This document shows, one piece after another, positions 48,606-56,861 of a stretch of 64,000 bases of DNA; positions within the stretch are counted from its first letter, which is position 1, and every line of letters begins with the position of its first letter. Source of the DNA: Tetracladium setigerum (lineage: Eukaryota > Ascomycota > Leotiomycetes > Helotiales). The position numbers and the translations under genes were made by a program. The notes below the pieces were generated by a model, which did not search any database, was not told where the DNA came from, and saw only the letters and a list, made by a program, of their open reading frames with translations. The DNA is taken from assembly GCA_031472005.1 (NCBI GenBank), contig PZJY01000007.1:2529808-2593807 (forward strand). The letters are read 5' to 3'.

Positions 48606-50858
48606 ATGGCGACTTTCAGGTGGCCAGTCCTTTTTATGATTGTGTGGCAGGCGGTCACGATAAATGCTCAGTATTATGCCATAACTGGTGTTCAAACTGG
48701 CAGAGATGGGAATGGAACGAGACCGTTTCGGAGGAACATCTACGATCTGCAGCAGAATTACCCACAATCATTGTAAGAAACTAAGAATCACAGTAGATAT
48801 TTTGAGACGATGGCTGATGATACCGTACAGCGCTCTATATATCCAGGGTCTTGCTCGAATGCAAGCTGCCAGTTCAAGTGATCAAGTATCATGGCTGCAA
48901 GTCGGAGGTAAGTTCAAAAGGCCGATGGTATTAGGTTTGGAACCTAAATTTAGCTACTTAGGTATTCACGGCCGACCATATATTGCATGGAATAATGCCC
49001 AAAATGCACCTGGCGCCCCTGTGACTGGATATTGCACGCATTGTAAGTAGAAACTACATCTTGCCAAGATAATTCTGGAAGGGTGTGTCGGTTGTCTCTT
49101 TCAACTATCAAAATCTTAATGCATTCTTTCATTGATACAATCTAGCCTCTCCCCTATTTGCCACATGGCATAGACCATACTTAGCACTCATCGAGGTTTG
49201 TGCAATCACATCATCATCCATATATGAATAGCTAATACCTCTCAACAGCAAGTCCTCGCTCGCCATGTCCAAGACATTGCAAAGCTCTACCCTCCCTCAA
49301 CACGACAAGCATATCAAGATGCAGCGGACAGATTCCGTCTTCCATACTGGGACTGGGCCACAAATTCCGACATGCCCCCCGCAACAACCTCTCCCAGCAT
49401 CCAAATCGAGACACCCGATGGAGTGAGAACTATCACCAATCCGCTTTACTCGTACAGATTTCCCACTCCACTCAGTCGTACGCAATTTCCTCCAAATCAG
49501 GATGGCGGCCTTTCAACGTACCCAGGAACTGTGAGGCAGGCTGTGAATGATGTTAACGCTAGACTCAGAAGTGAAGGGTTCCAACGAAGAACGGTCGGTA
49601 TCTCGTGTCTTTAATAGAGATATGCTCGCTAACCAAAATCAGTGGAACTCACTTTCGAGATCCACCAGTTTCAACGCCTTCTCGACCACTTCTACCCCGG
49701 GAACTTCAATAGAAGCTGTTCATAATTCCGTCCACGGTGATATCAGCGGCCACATGGGCTCCCTAGCCTACTCTTCTTTTGATCCAATCTTGTAGCTTCC
49801 CTTCCCCTTCACCCTAAAGCTCAAAAACTGATACATAACCCAGCTGGCTCCATCACACCAACGTCGACCGTCTTACCGCCCTCTACCAATGTCTCTACCC
49901 GTCTTCATACCTCCAATCCGCCACCGAGCCCCAAGGCACCTTCACCATCCGACAATACCAAACCGTCGGTCCCGCCACTCCACTAACCCCTTCACCTCCA
50001 CCACCTCAGGCCAATTCTTCACCTCTGACAGTATTCGCTCATACGCAGGACTAGGCTATGCCTACCCCGAGATAGTCGATTGGAACCAGACCCCAACTCA
50101 ACTACAGCAGAGTTGCGTAGCGAGTTTGTACCGACTATACAACCCTAACAATGCCTTCCGCAGGAAAAAGGCTCGACGATCTGCCAATCCCGACGACAAC
50201 AAGCTGAATAATGAGATCGCACAAGCGTCCAAGAAGCAGAAACAGCGAACCTGGACCATCTCCATCCGCGTCAATAAATTCGACCTGCCATACCCATTTA
50301 TTGTGCGCGCGTTCATCGGGTCTCCATCGACGGCAGCGGATTCGAAGAAGCTGTATGCCGAACCGGGACATGTGGGGAGTGTTTATGTCAATCAGCCGAC
50401 GAATGTGGATGGGTATTATAATGGACAGGGGAAGGATGTCGTGGTTTATGATGAGTTTGATGTGCAGGGGTTATTGGAGGAGAGGGGAGGTGGTGATGGG
50501 CAGGATGTGGAGCGGACGAAGAACTTTTTGACACAGAAGGGGGGTTTGCGGTGGGTTGTGCAGAGTGTGAGTTTTCCTACTTCCTCTCTCTCTCTGTCTC
50601 ACGTTCTCTTTCTCTCTCTCTTTCTCGCACACAGACGAAAAGCGAGAATTTTACCAGATTACTGACTGCCAAAAAATGTAGATAAACGGCACTGATATCC
50701 CTCTATCACAAGTACCAAGTCTCAAAGTCTCGGTGGCTGAAGAGACTGTTACACTCGCAAAGTCAATCAAGCAGCTGCCGACGTATGGAACGAGGATTAT
50801 GCATCCCGAGATTACGAAAGGGAAGATTGGAGGATGGACCGGAAGTGCTGCTGGTTAG
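48606..50858 (+). CDS. Secreted tyrosinase (type-3 copper monophenol oxidase), one frame break
   Basis: Eight exons: 48606-48772, 48831-48907, 48962-49042, 49146-49195, 49249-49593, 49643-49791, 49844-50566, 50682-50858; 589 aa after repair. Tyrosinases oxidise phenols to quinones for melanin formation or phenolic detoxification. Seen: a signal peptide (about residues 1-21), GIHGRPY (first CuA His), YCTH (the Cys and His of the usual thioether pair), WHRPYLALIE (third CuA His), and the CuB set VHNSVHG plus FWLHHTNVDR. The C-terminal lid domain starts after WNQTPTQ and includes WTISIRVNKFDLPYPFIVRAFIG. A basic stretch RRKKARR between core and lid is a plausible activation cleavage site. The frame breaks at CCCC 49987-49990. 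Adding one C joins PATPLTP to FTSTTSGQFF. All intron phases then agree. Confidence 0.93.
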
Positions 50859-51797
50859 ATAGAAGGGGGGATATTGAGATAAAGAGAGCGAGGGAAGGGA
50901 AGTAAGGAGGATGGAGGAGATGAGGAAGTGAATAAGATTTGTTTATTTACTTTTGATTCTAAGTTTACTTCGGGTCTTTCTCTGGCGGTGTATGTTAATT
51001 GATCTGTATGGATTTATGTTCTCTTCTCTTGTGTTTTTAGTTCAATCCTTATTCAATCCAAAATAAAAGTCTGGGTAGCTGTGTCCAAAACCCGAAAGAT
51101 TCATGAGATTCTAGCAATTCTCCGCCACGTTCATGGATTTATTTCTACGCTACACTCCAATCCATAAAACTCTATGGGATGAGGTACACAACTAAAAATT
51201 GACTCCATGAACTCTTACGCCGTAGCTTCAACCCTTATGGGTCCCTTTTTTCCTCGTCGTCCGATTAAGTATTTTTTTGGTGTTGCAGGAATCAGAATGT
51301 TATGAACTTGAGACTGCAGTTCATTTGGTGTCAACTTCTCCTTCTTGTCAAAAAACTCGAGTTTACTAATAACTTGCAGGAACCAGATAATCACGAAAGA
51401 GTTAGAGAATGAGTTTGATGGAAAAACATATTGGTATTCGTTTTGCCCAAGATATCCTATCCATCCCAATGAAAATCCCATAAAATGAAAATAGCTAAGC
51501 GAAAGGACGATAACCAGAAGATATCTGTACTGTACAAAAAACCATTCGATCGATCTTAACAAAACAAAAACACCATTGTTGCATGCACTTCTCTGGTTTC
51601 TCTCCCCTTTCCAACCCATCTGCTATGCTATGCCGGAAACAAATATCAATCAATCTCAATCAAAACAATCCCCTGGTTTTTAGACAATAAACAGTCCATG
51701 GATTAGACAAGTTTAAGAGCACTCATCAACAACAGTACTAGTAGCAGCCCTAGAAAACCGCCCAAAAAGATAGAAATTAGAACTCGCTCAAAACTTT
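50859..51797. other. Convergent 3' flanks, possible small ORF
   Basis: 0.9 kb between convergent genes, A/T-rich. The only notable item is the 134-codon minus-strand frame listed separately. Confidence 0.45.
51215..51619 (-). CDS. Doubtful 134-codon ORF with hydrophobic middle
   Basis: The frame starts with an ATG at 51619 and ends at 51215. It has two hydrophobic stretches (YRYLLVIVLSLSYFHFMGF and FSNSFVIIWFLQVISKL) and a basic Lys/Arg-rich tail. It lies wholly between the 3' ends of two convergent genes and shows no recognised family, promoter or splice sites. It may be a small membrane protein or chance open frame in A/T-rich sequence. Confidence 0.2.
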   Translation of the reverse strand: MGWKGERNQRSACNNGVFVLLRSIEWFFVQYRYLLVIVLSLSYFHFMGFSLGWIGYLGQNEYQYVFPSNSFSNSFVIIWFLQVISKLEFFDKKEKLTPNELQSQVHNILIPATPKKYLIGRRGKKGPIRVEATA

Positions 51798-53111
51798 TCA
51801 AAACATCCCGAGGACGACGAGGAGGAAGACCAACCCAGTAGAGGCCACCAAAGCGGAGGAGCTGGAAGTGACAGTCACGAGAGTTGATGCTGCTGCTGCA
51901 CTGCTGGAGCTAGAGTTGGAGGTTGTGCCGTTGGTGCCAGTTGGGGGAGTTCCGGATGGTGCAGATCCACCTGGGAAGGTTCCGTTGCCACCTGGTCCAC
52001 CGCTTCCACCACCACCACCCATACCGGAATCAGCATTTGCGACGCCGCCGGATGAAGTGAGAGTGGCAGCACCAGTGAGAGTTTGCTGGGAGGTGAGATC
52101 GATGCCAAAGGAGATCCAGGCGAAGATTCCATCGGTGACGTCGTCGGAGAGGAGGGAGTACTCGACGAAAGGGTCGTGGCCGTTCGCAGTCTCCTCGGCA
52201 AGAATGCTATCGCCGGAATTGAGGGTTAGATCTTGGGTGTTGGTTGCGTAGACGCCGGTTGCTTCGACCTTGGTGATGAGGGCCTGGTCAAAGAAGATCT
52301 GGCCGACGTGGGAGACGTATCCGCCGGCGTAAGTACCGTTTTCGAATTGAGTACCGTTGAAATGAACCATAATATGAGTGTGAGTGGCGCGACCAGTGTA
52401 GTGACCTGGGAAGAGGGTGGTGAATTGAGCGACACCGTCGGAGTCGGTGGGTTGGAGACCACGGAGGAAGGTGTTGTTGAGATTGGAAGGATCAGCGGTA
52501 CCGACACCATTTCCGCTGGCGACGATTCCGGAGTAAACACCAGTGGAGTTGCAGTTCCAGATCTCGAGAACGGCGTTTGTCACGGGCTCGCAGGTCTCGA
52601 TGTCGAGGATTTGGGTGTCGAGAACCATGTCAACACCTTCTTGGTCTTCGCTGATGTCTTCACGGACGAATTCTCCTTCAACCCAGTAAGGTCCCTGGGT
52701 GACTTCTGGGGAGAGAATGCAAGAGCTGTTGGAAGCGAAGAGGACTGAGGCTGCTGTGTCGGAGGTGTAGTCAACAGTCGACTCGTGGTCTGTGTCCACC
52801 GCATCGGCACGAGCGCGAAGGTAAGGAGCACCTGTCAAGTCAGTATTTGATGTCAAATGGAGAAAAGGCAACAAACTAGTGGAGAGACCACGCTTTTGGC
52901 GAGCCTTTTGAGCTGTGGCAGCGCGACGAGCAAGCGCTCTCGCCTCAATTCCACGAGCCTTGATCTTGTCGGCGCAGTGGCTGAGATCCTTTTTGCTGAA
53001 CTTGGTGAAAGCGGCTCTCTCAGCCATCTCATGTGTGTGATCCTCGCCGGGGTGAGCGAGAACATTGCCCGCCAGCATTGAAGCCGCGAGAACGGGGGTG
53101 AGGAAGTGCAT
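51798..53111 (-). CDS. Extracellular intradiol ring-cleavage dioxygenase-like protein
   Basis: Two exons, 53111-52877 and 52831-51798, with a 45 bp intron that has no stop and keeps frame; 422 aa. Start chosen at ATG 53111, because it begins a clean signal peptide (FLTPVLAASMLAGNVLAHP). The open frame further upstream is 5' leader. Domain: helical N-terminal part with many Ala/Arg, then an intradiol dioxygenase beta-sandwich: SPEVTQGPYWVEGEFVRED (the Tyr in GPYW is the usual iron-ligand position), EIWNCNSTGVYSG, TLFPGHYTGRATHTHIMVHF (His ligands). The C-terminus is Gly/Pro/Asn/Ser-rich and ends in a hydrophobic Leu/Val tail, like a GPI-anchor signal. Family members open catechol rings using Fe(III); the secreted forms are thought to act on lignin- or tannin-derived catechols. 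Confidence 0.88.
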   Translation of the reverse strand: MHFLTPVLAASMLAGNVLAHPGEDHTHEMAERAAFTKFSKKDLSHCADKIKARGIEARALARRAATAQKARQKRGLSTSLLPFLHLTSNTDLTGAPYLRARADAVDTDHESTVDYTSDTAASVLFASNSSCILSPEVTQGPYWVEGEFVREDISEDQEGVDMVLDTQILDIETCEPVTNAVLEIWNCNSTGVYSGIVASGNGVGTADPSNLNNTFLRGLQPTDSDGVAQFTTLFPGHYTGRATHTHIMVHFNGTQFENGTYAGGYVSHVGQIFFDQALITKVEATGVYATNTQDLTLNSGDSILAEETANGHDPFVEYSLLSDDVTDGIFAWISFGIDLTSQQTLTGAATLTSSGGVANADSGMGGGGGSGGPGGNGTFPGGSAPSGTPPTGTNGTTSNSSSSSAAAASTLVTVTSSSSALVASTGLVFLLVVLGMF

Positions 53112-53203
53112 GGTGAAGGAGGAGGAGTAGGAGTGATGAAAATGGGAATTGTTGATCGAACTATGTAAAGAAACTGAGTGAATGTGGGGGAGATGTTGGG
53201 AAT

Positions 53204-53233
53204 GGATGAGGATGAGGATGAGGATGAGGATGA
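53204..53233. repeat. (GATGAG)n hexamer repeat in dioxygenase 5' leader
   Basis: About five copies of ATGAGG in tandem, followed by impure units to about 53262. On the minus strand it is a CATCCT/CTCATC tract roughly 95-150 bp upstream of the dioxygenase ATG. Confidence 0.85.
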
Positions 53234-53290
53234 GAAAGAAGGTGAGGATGAGGGTGAAGAAAGGATTTCCAGCTGAGGGGAAGACGAAGG

Positions 53291-53300
53291 AATATATAGA
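53291..53300 (-). promoter_or_regulatory. TATA-like element of the dioxygenase gene
   Basis: Reads TCTATATATT on the minus strand, 180 bp before the ATG at 53111. The CT-rich stretch between is a plausible leader. Confidence 0.35.
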
Positions 53301-54806
53301 AAGAACAAACCCCAGGAATAGACACAACACAACACAACCCAACCTTCTTTGCCGGACGTCCACTTGAACGCCTCCTAGATGTGATGACGATAAACAAGTA
53401 TCTCCAATACACTCATTTACATTAGGATGTTTGTTTCAACGACGCCTTTCTCCACAAACGACTCGAGTGCCGGAGCATTGACGTCGTCTCGTCCCATGTC
53501 GTTGTTACAACGTAATGGATCCCTCCCGCACCGAGGCTGAAGCTTCTGCGCGCAGCACTTTTGGGTCTTTGACCAATGCAACTTCTTTCATTGGCCAGCC
53601 CCATCGGTGCAATTCCCAACTTGGCCATTGGCTCGCAATGCTTAATCTTATAATGACCACCGACACGTACTGTTGCCAAGGCTGATCGAGTTGTTGCTGA
53701 GTTCGCTGCGTGGACGCAAGGCGTGGACGGTGGACGGTGAGCCTTGGCAACCCTATCTTCTGTAATCTAGAAAAAGGCAAAAATTGCAAACAACAGTTGC
53801 ACGGCATAATCTGCATGTTTCAGCAAACTGGATGAAGTGGACTGAGATGAACTACTCTCGCTGATGACCGATTGGATCATTTGGATGACTATCATAGCCG
53901 GTGGATTGACGTGGCTGTCCGAGGCAATTGTCGAATTCGATGGCCACAACGGTGGGTGGCACAACCACATGCACATACGACTTCAATACGTTGGGAACCT
54001 TTCGTTCGTAACTCCTGGAGCCAAAAAAAAGAGAAAAAAACATTATCTTGAATTGCCACTGCTAGGCTTGATCGTTGCCTTCTCGGAGTTCTGCTTCTTC
54101 AATTCTTCCAAACCTCTAGATGCAGCTTTCTGATCCATCAATGGTTGATCAAACACCTCAAAATAGCACCCATATCATTTCTCGCATAATTCTGTATTTT
54201 CAGACGAAAGTTCGAGTGGAGTTGGTGCCGTGATTGGAGGCAAAATAGTAAGTGGAGAGGTGTGATGCTTCCTCAAATCTGAGCCTCAATAGAGTTCTCT
54301 CGTCCGTCGACCACCTTTGGAGCACCCTGTTATCCTGTTAGCCATCAATGAACAGAACACAAGTCGAGTTCAGCATACAATCGCACTAAAAAAAAGTCAG
54401 CACCAGCATCTACACCCGATTCTAAGATTTCAACATACCGTAGTGAGAGAAGAGCCCTCATTATCTGAATCTCAAGAGTTAGCAAATCAACTAGCTGGGA
54501 TGGAGGTTGCAAATGTTGACACATGGTAGTACAGGAAACATTATCACAAGGTTTGGCAACCTACGAATGGTACAATATCCTCCTCCACAGATCTTGCACA
54601 TGAGCTGAGTTTGTTTGATGCATGATGCACACTATTAATGTCAGCCAGATTCCCTTACAGCAAGACTTGATACTTACATTCATGCCACATTCAAAACAAC
54701 TTCGCAAGACGCCAGGCTGGAAAATCATCAGCATTAATTCGATGAGAGAACAGAAAGGAAAACATTTTTCCTCCAGACATTCGACACAAATTTCTTCCAA
54801 ACTCGG

Positions 54807-56252
54807 TCAACCCCACATTCCATTCGATCCTGCACCAGACATCATGGCCGGGCCCAGACATTCTTCAACACAAAGATCCATATGTACCTTGATTTTGTTC
54901 TTCGAATCTTTGTCAACTCCACGAGCTGTATCCGCTGGAGCTTCAAGCAAAGACTTGGCCGTGTGCGCGACTTCCGGAATCTCGTAACAATCCTCACACC
55001 ACCATTTGTGACAACTCTCGCAACACCGATTCCGGAGACAAGCTAAACATCGGGCGAAGAAGTATGATTTCCGTGTTCCTTGGAATGGGGCTTTACACGC
55101 TCTCTGCGTGGAAGTGTGAAGAGGAGGAGGTGCAAGCAGAGGGAGTTCATGTAAGGGTGATTTCCCGAAAGCAGAGAATCCTTCGGGAGCAGTACCACAT
55201 CCATGACAACCTTCTAGAACACGGGTAGCAGCTCTTGCTCTGATATATGCAGGTTCCCGTGTATACCAAGGCAGCGGGGCTTTGCCTTCCCTCTCCAGCA
55301 TTGTGTATGAGTGCCGTGGACCTCTGCAAAGGCTTACATCAAAACTGATGATTCCTTTACACTGTTCAATGGTAAGCTCCCATTCTATAGATGGTGGCCT
55401 ATTGGAGCCGCTGGTAAAAGTCCTCCCCGCAGTCTGATACCACTTGTTTTGTGTTTGAGAGTCATGCGCGAGCCATTCCTCGGACCTATGATTCCATTCT
55501 GCACCTATTTGAGCACCAGGAGAATGCACTATGGAGCTGGTCGAAACAGCTGAAGCATGTGGGTGGTCGACTTTCTGCATTTGACGCCGAATTTTCGACA
55601 GATCTGGGTCTCGGGGACCAAACATATACAAAGCCTGAAGCTTCGGGGATCCTTCCGCCCTGGTTGGACGAACAGCATAGGAGAGAGCTTGTCGCAACTT
55701 GTTCTCATTCAAGTTTTGGACTTCTCGAATAGACAGAACGCGCACATTGAAGGAATCTTGCAAGATTATATCGCAGACAAGATCGGATGTTACGGACAGG
55801 CCATCGAGGATCAAGGTTTGCACGTCGCGGAGTAGCATTTGCTTCTGAAGTTTATTGAAGATGTTTTGAAGCGGCCCACCATAGAAGCTGTTTGAACTAG
55901 AATCAGTATGGGCACGTAAATGGATAGAATGTGATGGTGTATACTCGTCTTCGGTCACGTTTTCATCCATCTGCACATTGCGCCACACCTCTCCACCATG
56001 GTCAATAGCCGCGAGGGCAAAATTGGCCGCTCTGACATTGGTGAGGTCAAGATATCGGAAGACTCCTGGCGTGTTGTGAATAAGATCTTTGAAATTTTTA
56101 GAAGCTGCCCCAAGAGCGAGAAGAGATGATGGTGGGAGATATGGAGCTGTTTGGTAGAGGACTAGATCGTTGGACAGGAGGTCGTGGAGCGATATTGAGG
56201 TGGAACGGGTAAAGCGTGATGATGGTGACTGCCGATGACTTGTAGATTCCAT
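54807..56252 (-). CDS. F-box protein with C-terminal Cys-rich (zinc-binding) region
   Basis: Two exons, 56252-55945 and 55887-54807, with a 57 bp intron that has no stop and keeps frame; 462 aa. Start chosen at ATG 56252; the frame upstream runs into the AT-rich promoter. The N-terminal part (about residues 22-65: DLVLYQTAPYLPPSSLLALGAASKNF and VFRYLDL) is an F-box-like motif, which would bind SKP1 in an SCF ubiquitin ligase. The middle resembles leucine-rich surface repeats (VQTLILDGLSVTSDLVCDIIL, VRVLSIREV). The C-terminal 130 residues hold a dozen Cys (GCHGCG, RCLACLRNRCCESC, WCEDCY) that suggest a zinc-bound module. The substrate is unknown. The splice joins ED to DFYGGPL, removing 19 codons that do not look conserved. 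Confidence 0.75.
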   Translation of the reverse strand: MESTSHRQSPSSRFTRSTSISLHDLLSNDLVLYQTAPYLPPSSLLALGAASKNFKDLIHNTPGVFRYLDLTNVRAANFALAAIDHGGEVWRNVQMDENVTEDEYTPSHSIHLRAHTDSSSNSFYGGPLQNIFNKLQKQMLLRDVQTLILDGLSVTSDLVCDIILQDSFNVRVLSIREVQNLNENKLRQALSYAVRPTRAEGSPKLQALYMFGPRDPDLSKIRRQMQKVDHPHASAVSTSSIVHSPGAQIGAEWNHRSEEWLAHDSQTQNKWYQTAGRTFTSGSNRPPSIEWELTIEQCKGIISFDVSLCRGPRHSYTMLEREGKAPLPWYTREPAYIRARAATRVLEGCHGCGTAPEGFSAFGKSPLHELPLLAPPPLHTSTQRACKAPFQGTRKSYFFARCLACLRNRCCESCHKWWCEDCYEIPEVAHTAKSLLEAPADTARGVDKDSKNKIKVHMDLCVEECLGPAMMSGAGSNGMWG

Positions 56253-56861
56253 TGCCAAGGACGAGAAATGCTCTTTTGATTTTACTTGAAGTTGAAGTCG
56301 TCCAGCGACAGGGACGTTCTGAGGGGGCACAGAATATATATATATATTTATATACATGTACTGATATTGTCCTCACATCTCTAGATGCGAGAGAGCGAGA
56401 GCGGTGTCACTCCTGGTGGTGTGGAGCGTTGAGGGCCTCTCGCATCCCACCGTGCCCAGCCGCCCAGCCTGCCGACCAACAAAAACAAAATCCTTATCGC
56501 TTTGCAAATCAAGGTCACGTGGCGATAGGCCGAGTCTTCTAGAAGCTCTTACTAAATGCGCGCAGCGACGCGTGACGGTGCCAACCTAAAGACGGAGGAG
56601 AGATTCTTGATATATTTGATCTGGACTTTTGCCTTCACAAATAATTCCCTCCACTCTTTTGGGGATATATCTTCGAGACTGACCTCTTTTTCTTTCCTTA
56701 CTATTATGTTCCTATAGACTCACTACTACGACTCTGCTGTCCTTTCCCCCTCGCTCAGCGACACCGCCGTAAATCCTAGAATATATCCCAGAGTGCCTAC
56801 CTTTACAGTCAACACCCCTTCCTCCGACCTCTGCGACAGAAGCTGTGCGAATACACCTACA
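56253..56861. promoter_or_regulatory. 0.6 kb divergent promoter shared by F-box and UFD1-domain genes
   Basis: The two ATGs point away from each other across about 610 bp. An AT-dinucleotide tract (56333-56355) lies 80-100 bp before the F-box start. CT-rich leader sequence (56640-56860) lies before the UFD1-type gene. No coding exon is seen in between. Confidence 0.5.
56333..56355. repeat. (AT)n tract
   Basis: ATATAT repeats of about 23 bp with one interruption, in the promoter or leader of the F-box gene. It may serve as its TATA region. Confidence 0.7.

Larger units (their letters stand above)
53112..54806. other. Intergenic, 1.7 kb
   Basis: The left end is the dioxygenase 5' leader and promoter, with a GATGAG hexamer repeat and a TATA-like box. 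The remainder has only short frames (for example 53864-54133 plus) with no features. Confidence 0.5.

Noticed and set aside
17792..49990. Programmed -1/+1 frameshifting or recoding as the cause of the frame breaks
   Set aside because: No shared slippery heptamer or downstream structure, unrelated genes, always exactly one G or C missing. A data artefact fits better.
9848..54806. A secondary-metabolite cluster spanning amidase, tyrosinase and dioxygenase
   Set aside because: The enzymes are spread over 43 kb among housekeeping genes and there is no core synthase (PKS, NRPS, terpene cyclase).
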